Assembly: GCF_007859945.1 (NCBI RefSeq)
Contig: NZ_SJPQ01000002.1
Coordinates: forward strand, 846,279 to 910,278
DNA length: 64,000 nucleotides
Direction of reading: 5' to 3'
From: Pseudobythopirellula maris
Lineage (GTDB): Bacteria; Planctomycetota; Planctomycetia; Pirellulales; Lacipirellulaceae
In this document: in pieces, positions 34,689 to 43,296 of the stretch
Numbering within the stretch: the stretch's first letter is position 1
Layout of the letters: the number at the start of each line of letters is the position of its first letter
Program-made: the position numbers and the translations under genes
Notes under the pieces: generated by a model
The model's database searches: none
Seen by the model: only the letters and a program-made list of their open reading frames with translations
Told to the model about the DNA's origin: nothing

Positions 34689-36665
34689 CTATTCGCCACG
34701 ATCGCTTTCGGGCGGCAGCTCATCGATCCATCCCTGCAACTGCTCAACCATGTGCGGCATGCCGATCTCGGCGAATAAGTCGCGGCTACGTAGCCAGTAG
34801 TCACGAGCCTGGGCTAGGTCACCCCGCATCTTGTAGATCCACCCTAGATTGCCGTAGGCGTTGGCCACGCCCTCCTTGCGGCCCAGCTCTTCGTTGATGG
34901 CGAGCGCCTTGCGGAGCATCTCCTCGGCGCCCTCCAGGTCGCCCCGCCTTCGGTAGATCACCCCGATGTTGGCGTAGTTACTGGCCATGCCCGACTTGCT
35001 GCCCAGCTCTTCGTTGAGGGCGAGCGACTTGCGGAGCATCTCCTCGGCGCCGGGCAGGTCGCCCCGTGTTTCGTAGATCATCCCGAGGTTGCCGTACTGG
35101 ATGGCCATGCCCGCCTTGCGGCCCAGCTCTTCGCTGAGGGTGAGCGACTTGCGGAGCATCTCCTCGGCGCCGGGCAGGTCGCCCCGCGTCTGGTAGATCA
35201 CCCCGAGGTTGCCGTAGTCGCTGGCCATGCCCGCCTTGCTGCCCAGCTCTTCGTTGAGGGCGAGCGACTTGCGGAGCATCTCCTCGGCGCCCGGCAGGTC
35301 GCCCCGCGTCGAGTAGATCACCCCGATGTTGGCGTAGTTACTGGCCATGCCCGACTTGCTGCCCAGCTCTTCGTTGAGGGCGAGCGACTTGCGGAACATC
35401 TCCTCGGCGCCAGGCAGGTCGCTCCGCGTCTGGTAGATCGCCCCGAGGTTGCCGTATTGGCTGGCCATGCCCTCCTTGCTGCCCAGCTCTTCTTCAATGG
35501 CGAGCGACTTGCGGAGCATCTCCTCGGCGCCCGGCAGGTCGCCCCGCGTCTGGTAGATTAACCCGAGGTTGCCGTAGGCGACGGCTTGATGGGCTGGGTT
35601 GTCTTCTGCAAGTTCGAGCATGCGGCGGAAGCCTTGCTCAGCGGCGTGTAAGTTGCCTCTTAGTTTGTGAACAAGTGACAAAGAATTAATTGCGGCGATG
35701 TCGTTCGGATCAAAGTCTATGAGCGCTTGCAAAGACGATTCGGCCGTGGCGATGTCGCCGCGGAGGTAAGCGATGGCGGCCGCCTCGTGGCGGACCTCTG
35801 TCAGTTCGGCGAGTTGCGGGGCGACCTGGGCATCGAGCACGGCGGCTCGATCCAAAAGGAGCCGTTGGAGTTCGGCGATGTCGCCGGTCTCGCGGGCTTG
35901 CTTCAACGCCTCAACAGCCTGAGCGTCGCCCTCATTCGCTTGCCGCTCGGCGCGTGCGAGGGCCGATCTTAACGCTTCGATCTCCGAATCGCGCTCGGCG
36001 AGCTGTTGGTCTTTGGAGTCAATCGCGCGAGAGTTTGCATCCAGGATTTTCTGGACCGTCTCGTCACTAGCGCCCACGTTAATCTCAACTGCACCTTGAA
36101 CCGTGCTTCCCACGATGGCGCCAGGACTATCTGCCACGGTTGCGCCTTTGGCCACCGACTGCGTGCCGCTGGTGTTCGCTATGGCAGGCTCCGCTTCGGA
36201 CCGGGAGCCAGTAGTGATATAGCCCGCGACGCACGCGAGTGCGATCAGCACGGCTCCCAAGCGACTACTGCTTTTGCCCTCGCTCTCCGCACGGATGGTG
36301 GCGTCCAGGCACGCCAGCAGGAAACCGATAGCCAAGCACGCAATGGCTAAGAAAGGCGAGTTGTCGATTAAGAATTCACCATTTCGTGTCTCGTCCCACT
36401 TTAGTCGGGCAATGAGTGATGGGACGGAAGCGCAGCCCAGGCCGAAGCCAAAGAGAGCTCCCGCCCATCGCCTCAATCTACCCATGGGATGGAAGTACAT
36501 CACCGCGCCAAAAGTGACAGCGAAGACCGTGACCAACCAAATTAGCGGTTCGTTGGGCCAGAATCGCACCAAAACGCATTGCAGAGACGCCGAGGCCGCC
36601 GCAATCAGCGCATAGAGCCACCACCAGTCGCGGGGCTTTTCGTGCGTTGGCGCGGGTTGGTTCAT
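34689..36665 (-). CDS. Membrane-anchored tetratricopeptide protein with recent repeat expansion
   Basis: 658 residues. The first 160 contain about five hydrophobic helices (WWWLYALIAAASASLQCVLV, IWLVTVFAVTFGAVMYF, FLAIACLAIGFLLACL, LIALACVAGYITT). A helical linker with a coiled coil (about 215-260) follows. Then come at least seven 40-residue TPR units starting near residue 365, each close to YGNLGLIYQTRGDLPGAEEM plus LRKSLALNEELGSKxGMAS. Their DNA units are almost identical (see the repeat at 34861-35580). TPRs bind partner proteins; similar TPR arrays occur in NTPase/CHAT defence proteins, but none of those domains is present here. Confidence 0.85.
   Translation of the reverse strand: MNQPAPTHEKPRDWWWLYALIAAASASLQCVLVRFWPNEPLIWLVTVFAVTFGAVMYFHPMGRLRRWAGALFGFGLGCASVPSLIARLKWDETRNGEFLIDNSPFLAIACLAIGFLLACLDATIRAESEGKSSSRLGAVLIALACVAGYITTGSRSEAEPAIANTSGTQSVAKGATVADSPGAIVGSTVQGAVEINVGASDETVQKILDANSRAIDSKDQQLAERDSEIEALRSALARAERQANEGDAQAVEALKQARETGDIAELQRLLLDRAAVLDAQVAPQLAELTEVRHEAAAIAYLRGDIATAESSLQALIDFDPNDIAAINSLSLVHKLRGNLHAAEQGFRRMLELAEDNPAHQAVAYGNLGLIYQTRGDLPGAEEMLRKSLAIEEELGSKEGMASQYGNLGAIYQTRSDLPGAEEMFRKSLALNEELGSKSGMASNYANIGVIYSTRGDLPGAEEMLRKSLALNEELGSKAGMASDYGNLGVIYQTRGDLPGAEEMLRKSLTLSEELGRKAGMAIQYGNLGMIYETRGDLPGAEEMLRKSLALNEELGSKSGMASNYANIGVIYRRRGDLEGAEEMLRKALAINEELGRKEGVANAYGNLGWIYKMRGDLAQARDYWLRSRDLFAEIGMPHMVEQLQGWIDELPPESDRGE
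34861..35580 (-). repeat. Near-identical 120-bp tandem repeats inside the TPR gene
   Basis: Units start at 34861, 34981, 35101, 35221, 35341 and 35461, exactly 120 bp apart. The first 60 bases of the 34981 and 35341 units differ at one position only, and the 60 bases before each are also nearly the same, which points to a 360-bp (three-unit) duplication or gene conversion. The reading frame is kept. Confidence 0.9.
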
Positions 36666-36716
36666 AGCCGCGATTGTAATGCATTTTCACGGCGCCGCTC
36701 GATTGGCAGAAAACGC

Positions 36717-37406
36717 TTACAACAGCCCGCCAAACCCCGTCAGCCCCAACGGCTCGCGAGCGGCGTAAGGCTCGCCGTACGCCACGCCGATGGTCTTGCC
36801 CCAGTAGCTCGCCTCGTCGCGCAGCTTCTCGATGAACGAGAACGGTTGGGCCGGCCGGCCGGTGATGAATTGGCTCTCGTACGCGCGGATCGACGCGAGC
36901 TTCTTCTCCCAGTGCTCCGAGATGTCGAGCACGAACGACGGTTGCGGCGCCATCTTCAGGTGGACGCAGTAGTAGTTGTAAATCCGCTCGGGGTGGTGCG
37001 GCTCGCCCGGCATGTCGGTGTTGCTGAGCTTCGCCCAGAAGCGGGCGTCGTCGACCAGCTTCGTGGCGGCCGTGTGGTCCGGGTGGGCGTCGACCCAATA
37101 GGGGGCGAAGAGCCAGCGGGGCCGCGTTTGGCGGATCACGCCGGCGAGCTTGGCGCGGTTCTCCAAGGTCGGCTCGAGCGAGCGGTTCGGCAGGCCGAGG
37201 TTCTCGCGCCAGGCTAGCCCGAGGATCTCGGTGGCGGCGGCCGTCTCCTGCTTGCGCAGCGCGGGCGAGCCGTGCGGCGTCGGCTCGCCGCTGGTCAGGT
37301 CCAACACGCCGACCTTCAGGCCCTCGGCCTGCATGCGAAGGATGCCGCCAGCGCAGCCGAGCTCGGCGTCGTCGGGATGTGGGGCAATAACAAGGGCGTC
37401 GAGCAT
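36717..37406 (-). CDS. bshB1: LmbE/PIG-L-family deacetylase, probably BshB1
   Basis: 229 residues from ATG 37406 (MLDALVIAPHPDDAELG). The zinc motif is PHPDDAE (H10, D12, D13), and the second histidine part is VDAHPDHTAA. The length and the segment GVLDLTSGEPTPHGSPALRKQET match bacillithiol-pathway BshB1, which deacetylates GlcNAc-malate on the way to bacillithiol. Other members of the family act on mycothiol intermediates or antibiotic precursors. No bshA or bshC is in the window, so the bacillithiol call rests on family resemblance. Confidence 0.8.
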   Translation of the reverse strand: MLDALVIAPHPDDAELGCAGGILRMQAEGLKVGVLDLTSGEPTPHGSPALRKQETAAATEILGLAWRENLGLPNRSLEPTLENRAKLAGVIRQTRPRWLFAPYWVDAHPDHTAATKLVDDARFWAKLSNTDMPGEPHHPERIYNYYCVHLKMAPQPSFVLDISEHWEKKLASIRAYESQFITGRPAQPFSFIEKLRDEASYWGKTIGVAYGEPYAAREPLGLTGFGGLL

Positions 37407-37627
37407 GGCGCGAAAGGGGAAAGTGGAAAGCGGAAAAAACCTGAGCCGCACACGAAGTCTGAGCCGCGCACGAAGATAAGTCCGCCGCAGGCGGATAAAC
37501 TTCGCATCCGGAGCCAGTCGGAGAGAAATCAGCATAACGCTAGCAACGACTGGCGTGGACAGGGGGTCGCGGTTCTGCGATTTTTCGTGGCCGTTGGAGT
37601 GTAATAAACCGCCGCCGAGCCGACGCC

Positions 37628-37852
37628 ATGCGCCGCCCCCATTTGCTGATGCTGATCTGCCTCGCAGCCCCCGCCGTGGGTTGCTCGTCGTGGGGTATGG
37701 CCAAGTACGACATGTCGAAGTACCGCGACGAGCGGGCGGTGAGCATCGACAAGCGGCTCGCCAGCCGGCCGGAGGTCGTCAAAAGCCCGTTCGAGGCCGC
37801 CGACGACAGGGCGTCGGGCGGGGCGCCTGACGGGGCGGGCGACCGGTTATAG
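37628..37852 (+). CDS. Small predicted lipoprotein
   Basis: 74 residues starting at ATG 37628. A short signal peptide (MRRPHLLMLICLAAPAVGC) has Cys19 as the probable lipidation site. The rest is charged and mostly disordered (YDMSKYRDERAVSIDKRL). No known domain. It lies 49 bases before the M32 carboxypeptidase gene and could share a transcript with it. Small size lowers certainty. Confidence 0.6.
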   Translation: MRRPHLLMLICLAAPAVGCSSWGMAKYDMSKYRDERAVSIDKRLASRPEVVKSPFEAADDRASGGAPDGAGDRL

Positions 37853-37900
37853 GATAGCGGGCTTCCACAAGCCGCACGTATCCTCAACCCGCGCCGCACC

Positions 37901-39421
37901 ATGTCCGCCGAAGCCGCCTACGAAAAACTGTGCGAGCACGCCCGCCAAACGGCCGTGCTCGCCACCGCGCTCAACGTGTTGGAGTGGGACGAGCGGACCC
38001 AGATGCCGAGAGCCGCCGGGCCGTATCGGGCCGAGCAGTCCGCCTACCTGGCGGGGCTGATCCACGAGCGCGAAACCGATCCCGCGCGCGGCGACTGGCT
38101 CGCCGAGCTGGTCGAGAGCCCGCTGGCCGACGACCCGCACGGCGACACCGGCTGTGTGATCCGCCAGCTCAAGCGCCGCTTCGACAAGAAGACCAAGCTG
38201 CCGCAGAAACTCGTCGAGGAGCTCACTCGCACCTCGAGCGTGGGACAAACGGCGTGGGAGAAGGCCCGCGAGGCCGACGACTACTCCCTCTTCCTGCCGC
38301 TGCTCGAAAAGACGATCGACCTGAAGCGGCAAGAGGCCGAGGCGATCGGCTACGACGATTCGCCCTACGACGCGCTGCTCGACGACTACGAGCCGGGCGA
38401 GACGACGGCCAATGTCGCCCGCGTGCTCGCGGGGCTGCGCGACCGGCTGGCGCCGCTGGTGGCGCAGATCGCCGCGAGCGACCGCGCGGCGCCGAGCGAG
38501 ATCATCACCCGCCACTACCCGGCCGAGGGCCAAGCGGCGTTCGGCGTGCAGGCGGCCGCGGCGATCGGCTTCGACTTCGACGCCGGCCGGCTCGACGTCA
38601 CGGCCCACCCGTTCTGCACCGGCCTGGGGCCGCGCGACACGCGGCTCACCACACGCTACGACGAAGACAAGTACGACGGCGGCCTGTTCGGCATCCTCCA
38701 CGAGGCTGGCCACGGCATCTACGACCAGGGCATGCCGCCCGAGCTGTTCGGCTTGCCCACGGGCGACTACGTGTCGCTCGGCATCCACGAGTCGCAGTCG
38801 CGCATGTGGGAGAACCTGGTCGGCCGCAGCCAGGCGTTCTGGGACCATTTCTACCAGCCGCTGCAGCGGGTCTTCCCCGAGGCGCTCGCCGACGTGAGCA
38901 AGGAGGAGTTCTGCTTCGCGGTGAACGAGTCGAAGCCGTCGCTCGTCCGCACCGAGAGCGACGAGGCGACTTACAACCTGCACGTGATCGTGCGGTTCGA
39001 ACTGGAGCAGGCGTTGCTGTCGGGCGACCTGAAAGCGGCCGACCTGCCGGCCGCGTGGAACGCCAAGTACAAGGACCTGCTGGGCATCGAGCCGCCGAGC
39101 GACGCCGACGGCGTGCTGCAAGACGTCCACTGGGCGGCCGGGCTGTTCGGCTATTTCCCGACTTACGCGCTGGGCAACCTCTACGCCTCGCAGTTCTTCG
39201 AGCAAGCCGCCAAGGAACTGGGCGACCTGGACGCGATGTTCGCCCGCGGCGAGTTCGCGCCGCTGCGGGAGTGGCTGCGTGAGAAAATCCACTCGCAGGG
39301 CCAGCGCTACAGCGCGGCCGAGCTGGTGGAGCGCGTCAGCGGCGAGCCGCTCTCGCCCGAGCCGCTGATGCGGCACCTCACCGCCAAATTCGGCGGCTAC
39401 TACGGGTTTGGGGCCGAATGA
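37901..39421 (+). CDS. Metallocarboxypeptidase, family M32
   Basis: 506 residues, the normal M32 length. The zinc site is HEAGH (267-271), the third ligand lies in HESQSRMWEN (E297), and the family signature DxRxTTRYDED-like segment (GPRDTRLTTRYDEDKY, 244-258) precedes it. The all-helical N-terminus (YEKLCEHARQTAVLATALNV) is typical of the family. M32 enzymes remove C-terminal residues from peptides in the cytoplasm, with broad specificity. No signal peptide. It stands downstream of a small lipoprotein gene. Confidence 0.95.
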   Translation: MSAEAAYEKLCEHARQTAVLATALNVLEWDERTQMPRAAGPYRAEQSAYLAGLIHERETDPARGDWLAELVESPLADDPHGDTGCVIRQLKRRFDKKTKLPQKLVEELTRTSSVGQTAWEKAREADDYSLFLPLLEKTIDLKRQEAEAIGYDDSPYDALLDDYEPGETTANVARVLAGLRDRLAPLVAQIAASDRAAPSEIITRHYPAEGQAAFGVQAAAAIGFDFDAGRLDVTAHPFCTGLGPRDTRLTTRYDEDKYDGGLFGILHEAGHGIYDQGMPPELFGLPTGDYVSLGIHESQSRMWENLVGRSQAFWDHFYQPLQRVFPEALADVSKEEFCFAVNESKPSLVRTESDEATYNLHVIVRFELEQALLSGDLKAADLPAAWNAKYKDLLGIEPPSDADGVLQDVHWAAGLFGYFPTYALGNLYASQFFEQAAKELGDLDAMFARGEFAPLREWLREKIHSQGQRYSAAELVERVSGEPLSPEPLMRHLTAKFGGYYGFGAE

Positions 39422-39727
39422 CGCGAAACGCAAGGGCGCGGCGCCGGCGGTCTTCGTCCTTCGCCGTTTTTTCACCGAAGCGGCGTCATTCGCTCCTTCT
39501 CGCTAGCATCGCCGGCGTAAACCGGGGCGGTCGTTCCGGTTGGGCAAAGAACACCCGCTGCGTGGGGCCTCGGAGCGAGACGATCTGCGCTGCGTGATTC
39601 GCCAAAAAGGCGCAAAATGGGCGGCTGACGTTGGCGGCCCTCCGCCGCGGGCTCCACGACGGCTCCCGCACCGCCGCCACCCCCACCGCAACGCGCTGCC
39701 CCAAGCGCCTACGCCCGGTCCGAATTC
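39422..39727. other. Gene-free gap before the zinc-ribbon gene
   Basis: 306 bases with no supported reading frame; the short frames here have Arg/Pro-rich, non-coding composition. No recognisable promoter, hairpin or repeat was found. Confidence 0.5.
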
Positions 39728-41899
39728 ATGATGAAGATCGCCGACTGCCCCCACTGCAAAGAGTGCTTCCTCGCCCCCGAAGGAGCCTCGCAAATCGACG
39801 ACGCCGGCCTGCTCGAGTGCCCGGCTTGCGGCGGGGCGTTCGCCCCGTCGGCGGCGACTTTTCGCACGCTGCCGACCGCCCGCCTGCGGCCGCCGGTGAT
39901 CGAGGAGTCGGCGCCAGCCGAGCCGACGCCTGTCGAGACGGCGACGCATGAGACCGCCACCCCGCCGAGCGTTGCGATTGGCGGCGAGCCCACGATGTCT
40001 CCCACGGCGGGCGCCGGAACGCTGGCCGACTGGCTCCTGAAGGGCCGCGAAGCCGACAGCGCCGACAGCCATGAGACCGAGCCCGCCGCTCCGCCGAAGC
40101 CGTCGCTGAGCGAGTCGCTCGGCAAGCCTTCGCTGGCCGATCTTTCCGCCGCGACCGGCGCCACGCCAGCCGACAACAAGCCGCCCGCCCGCTCCAAGGC
40201 CACGATCGCGAACCTGGGAGGCGTCACGCTCGACGACTTGCGCCGCCTCACGCCCGACATCCAGAGCGAAGCGGAAACCGCCGACGCTGCCGTCGATGAA
40301 TCGCCGCTCGCGCAAGAGCCCGCGGCGTCCCACGAACCAGTCGCCGCTCTGCCGCACGACACGCAACCACACGACGCTCAACCACACGAAGCCCTAGACG
40401 ACGCGCCCGAGCAGCCGCTGCGCACCGATTTCCAATTCAGCTTCGACGACATCCTGCCCGGCGCCGCCGCCGACCGCAGCGTGGGCGATCGCAGCGTGGG
40501 CGACCACCCCTACGACACCGCGTCTCACGCCGAGGATGAAAAGGAGACCGTCCAGCTCACCGCGCCGCTCGCCGCCGAGGCCGACGAAGCGGGCGACGCC
40601 TCCGCTGAAGAATACAGCGAGCCCGAGCTGTCGCCACGGGCGGCGGCCGCCGCCAACCTCGGCGCCCCGCTCGCGCTCGATGATCGCAACCCCTCCCGCC
40701 GCGGCGGCATGCTCCGCACGCTCGTCGCCGCCGGCGTGCTGATGACGACCCTCGGCACGGGCGGCTACTTCGGCTGGCGCCTTCTGGGCGCGGCGCCGGA
40801 CGACGAGAACGCCGTGCACCCGGCGTTCGCGATGACCGACTCCAGCGAGTCCGCCCCCAGCGACCCGTTCGCCGCCGGCGGCGCCATCGACCAGATCGAT
40901 GAGGCAGCTGAGGCCCTGGCCCAGAGCAGCGCCCCTCCGCTTTTGGACTCTGTCGACGAGGTGAACGCGGAGCAAGTCTACCCGTTGTCGGAGCCGATCG
41001 ACGAAGCCGCCGCGCCCGGCGAGCCGCCCGCCTTCGCCGCCACTCAGGCCCCGGCGAGCGAGCCAACCAGCCGCTACGCGATGACGGCCGACGACGACGT
41101 GCTGCCTTTCGACGTCCCCCCATTCGACGAGCCGGCGAACGACGAACCGCCTTACTACGCCCCGGCTCCAGAAGCGTCTGAAACCGAGCCGGCTCACACC
41201 GCCCAAGTCGCCTACGAGACCCCCGCCTCGTACGAGGCGCCGGCCGCCGAGCCGAGCGCGTTCGGCAATGGTCCGATCGCTCCCACGCAGCCCGCCAACG
41301 GATCGCTCTTGGTGGGCGCCCCGAACTACGGCCCCCAGGAGTTGGCCGAGGCGATGCGTGGAGCGGACGAAGCGGCCCGCGCCTTCGCCGCCGGATCACT
41401 CGACAACCCCGAGCAGGCCGCCGCGATGGGTCAGAGCTACGCCAGCCTGTGCCGCGTGGCGCGGGTGCTGACACTGCTCGACGACGGCGCCATGGGCCCC
41501 GACGCCGAGTTCGACCGCCTGCAGGCGAGCCAATTGCTCAAGCGATCGCTGCGGCTGCAAGACGCCCGCATCAATTCGCGTCGGGTCGCCTCGGCCTGGG
41601 TCGGCTGGAGCGAACGGACCGATGGCGGTGTGTTCTTCGCAGGCAAGCCGATCGCTTCGCGCGAACGCGGATCGGTGTTCGAGTACACCTTCGCCCTAGA
41701 AGGCGGCGAGACGGTCCCCGTGCTCTCCGAAGAACGGATCGACGGCAAGCGGATCTTGGTCGCCCAGGCGACCGAGATCGGCGTGATCGGCGTGGTCGTC
41801 GAGAACCCCGCCGAGCGCGTGGCCGGCTACATCGGCGACGCCCCGCGGGCCGTCTGGTGCCGCAAGACACTGGCGCTCGGCGCGCCGCGAGACTATTGA
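39728..41899 (+). CDS. Zinc-ribbon single-pass membrane protein
   Basis: 723 residues from ATG 39728 (or the adjacent ATG 39731). The N-terminus is a zinc ribbon: C7-x2-C10 and C31-x2-C34. Residues 45-320 are low-complexity, acidic and Ala/Pro-rich. One membrane helix lies at about 325-352 (LVAAGVLMTTLGTGGYFGWR). The large C-terminal half is again acidic and Pro-rich until about 520, then folds into an alpha/beta domain (ADEAARAFAAGSLDNPEQAA; GYIGDAPRAVWCRKTLALG). It begins with the same zinc-ribbon idea as the protein at 3435 but is otherwise unrelated. The mutY start overlaps its stop. Confidence 0.75.
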   Translation: MMKIADCPHCKECFLAPEGASQIDDAGLLECPACGGAFAPSAATFRTLPTARLRPPVIEESAPAEPTPVETATHETATPPSVAIGGEPTMSPTAGAGTLADWLLKGREADSADSHETEPAAPPKPSLSESLGKPSLADLSAATGATPADNKPPARSKATIANLGGVTLDDLRRLTPDIQSEAETADAAVDESPLAQEPAASHEPVAALPHDTQPHDAQPHEALDDAPEQPLRTDFQFSFDDILPGAAADRSVGDRSVGDHPYDTASHAEDEKETVQLTAPLAAEADEAGDASAEEYSEPELSPRAAAAANLGAPLALDDRNPSRRGGMLRTLVAAGVLMTTLGTGGYFGWRLLGAAPDDENAVHPAFAMTDSSESAPSDPFAAGGAIDQIDEAAEALAQSSAPPLLDSVDEVNAEQVYPLSEPIDEAAAPGEPPAFAATQAPASEPTSRYAMTADDDVLPFDVPPFDEPANDEPPYYAPAPEASETEPAHTAQVAYETPASYEAPAAEPSAFGNGPIAPTQPANGSLLVGAPNYGPQELAEAMRGADEAARAFAAGSLDNPEQAAAMGQSYASLCRVARVLTLLDDGAMGPDAEFDRLQASQLLKRSLRLQDARINSRRVASAWVGWSERTDGGVFFAGKPIASRERGSVFEYTFALEGGETVPVLSEERIDGKRILVAQATEIGVIGVVVENPAERVAGYIGDAPRAVWCRKTLALGAPRDY

Positions 41900-43008
41900 G
41901 CCGCCGGCAGCCCCAGACCGATCCCCCCAATCTCGACGCGCCGGAGCTGCGCGCGCTGCGGCGCAAGCTGCTCGCCTGGTACGGCCGCAACGCCCGCGAC
42001 CTGCCGTGGCGCAAGAACCGCGACCCGTACCGTGTGTGGCTCAGCGAGGTGATGCTGCAACAGACACAGGTCGAGGCCGTGCGGCCTTACTTCCTGCGTT
42101 TCACCGGCGAGCTGCCCGCGGTCGAGGACTTGGCCTCCGCCGACGAGTCGCGTGTGCTGCGGCTGTGGGAGGGCCTCGGCTACTACCGCCGCGCCCGCTC
42201 GCTGCACGCCGCGGCGAAGAAGATCGTCGCCGAACACGACGGCCGCCTGCCCGACACGCTTGAGGGATTGATGGCCCTGCCCGGCGTAGGCCGCTACACG
42301 GCCGGCGCCATCCTCTCGATCGCCTACGACAAGCGCGCCCCGATCGTCGAGGCGAACACCCGCCGGCTCTACGCCCGGCTGATGGCCCTGGAGGTCGACC
42401 CCACGTCGACCGAGGGCGAGCGCCGGCTGTGGGAATTCGCCGAGCGGCTGCTGCCGCGCAGCGGTTTTTCTAACTTCAGCCAGGCGCTGATGGAGCTCGG
42501 CTCCTTGGTCTGCACGCCCAAGACGCCGCGCTGCGACGCGTGCCCCGTCGCCAAGCACTGCCGGGCCTACCAGGCGGGCGCGATCGAGAGCCTCGCCCCC
42601 GTCACCCGCAAAGTGAAGTTCACCGACCTGCGTGAGGCGGCGGTCGTGGTGCGCAAGGCAGACAAAGTCCTCGTGCGGCAGTGCGGCGAGGGCGAGCGCT
42701 GGGCCGGCCTGTGGGATTTCCCCCGGTTCGAGCTCGAAGCCGAATCGCCCGCCGGCGCGAAGTCAGAGATCACCCAGAAAGTACGCGAGCTAACGGGCGT
42801 CGCGTGCGAGCCAACCGAGAAGATCGCAACCCTCAAGCACGGCGTCACCCGCTACCGCATCACGCTCGAGTGCTACGAGGCGCGCCACACCGGCGGGCGG
42901 CTGCGATCGAACAAGGATTCGCCCGCCCAATGGGTCGCGCCGAGCGAGCTGGCCGACACGCCGCTCAGCGTGACGGGGCGCAAGCTGGCGGGGCGGATCG
43001 GCGGGTGA
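41896..43008 (+). CDS. mutY: A/G-specific adenine glycosylase
   Basis: 370 residues. I place the start at TTG 41896, which overlaps the stop of the preceding gene (TTGA) and lies 28 codons before the conserved WYGRNARDLPWRKNRDPY; no ATG is near. The helix-hairpin-helix with the catalytic Asp is LPGVGRYTAGAI, then YDKRAPIVEANTRR; VMLQQTQV is conserved. The iron-sulphur cluster cysteines follow the C-x6-C-x2-C-x5-C rule (CTPKTPRCDACPVAKHC). A C-terminal NUDIX-like domain recognises 8-oxoG. The enzyme removes adenine opposite 8-oxoguanine. Coupling to a membrane protein gene is unusual. Confidence 0.93.
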   Translation: MSRRQPQTDPPNLDAPELRALRRKLLAWYGRNARDLPWRKNRDPYRVWLSEVMLQQTQVEAVRPYFLRFTGELPAVEDLASADESRVLRLWEGLGYYRRARSLHAAAKKIVAEHDGRLPDTLEGLMALPGVGRYTAGAILSIAYDKRAPIVEANTRRLYARLMALEVDPTSTEGERRLWEFAERLLPRSGFSNFSQALMELGSLVCTPKTPRCDACPVAKHCRAYQAGAIESLAPVTRKVKFTDLREAAVVVRKADKVLVRQCGEGERWAGLWDFPRFELEAESPAGAKSEITQKVRELTGVACEPTEKIATLKHGVTRYRITLECYEARHTGGRLRSNKDSPAQWVAPSELADTPLSVTGRKLAGRIGG

Positions 43009-43296
43009 ACCGGGGTCTGCGCGCAGCACTAGCCAATAAAGTCAAGCTGCTACTAAGCACCGCTGGATGACTGGATGAGTCGAAGTGCTTTTTTGCTCCC
43101 GTCTCGGACCCACGGTCTGGGCCACCGGTGTCAGTAGTAGCATGCCGAACTCGCCGAAACTGGTCCAACCGCTTGCGCGTATGAGAGGCCATGCCCCAGA
43201 TCCGTGAGGAGGAGGCGGGGACGACGAAGTCGTTCGTGGGCGTGGCGACAAAACACATTGCCGCCGTCTGGACGAAAAGTCCGCACGCCGAGCCGC

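Noticed and set aside
34861-35580. CRISPR array, because of regular spacing
   Set aside because: The 120-bp units are contiguous, in frame and encode TPRs; there are no short repeats with unique spacers.
43009-43296. A small gene between mutY and the beta-helix gene
   Set aside because: Frames there are short, lack a ribosome site and have non-coding composition; only unremarkable sequence is seen.
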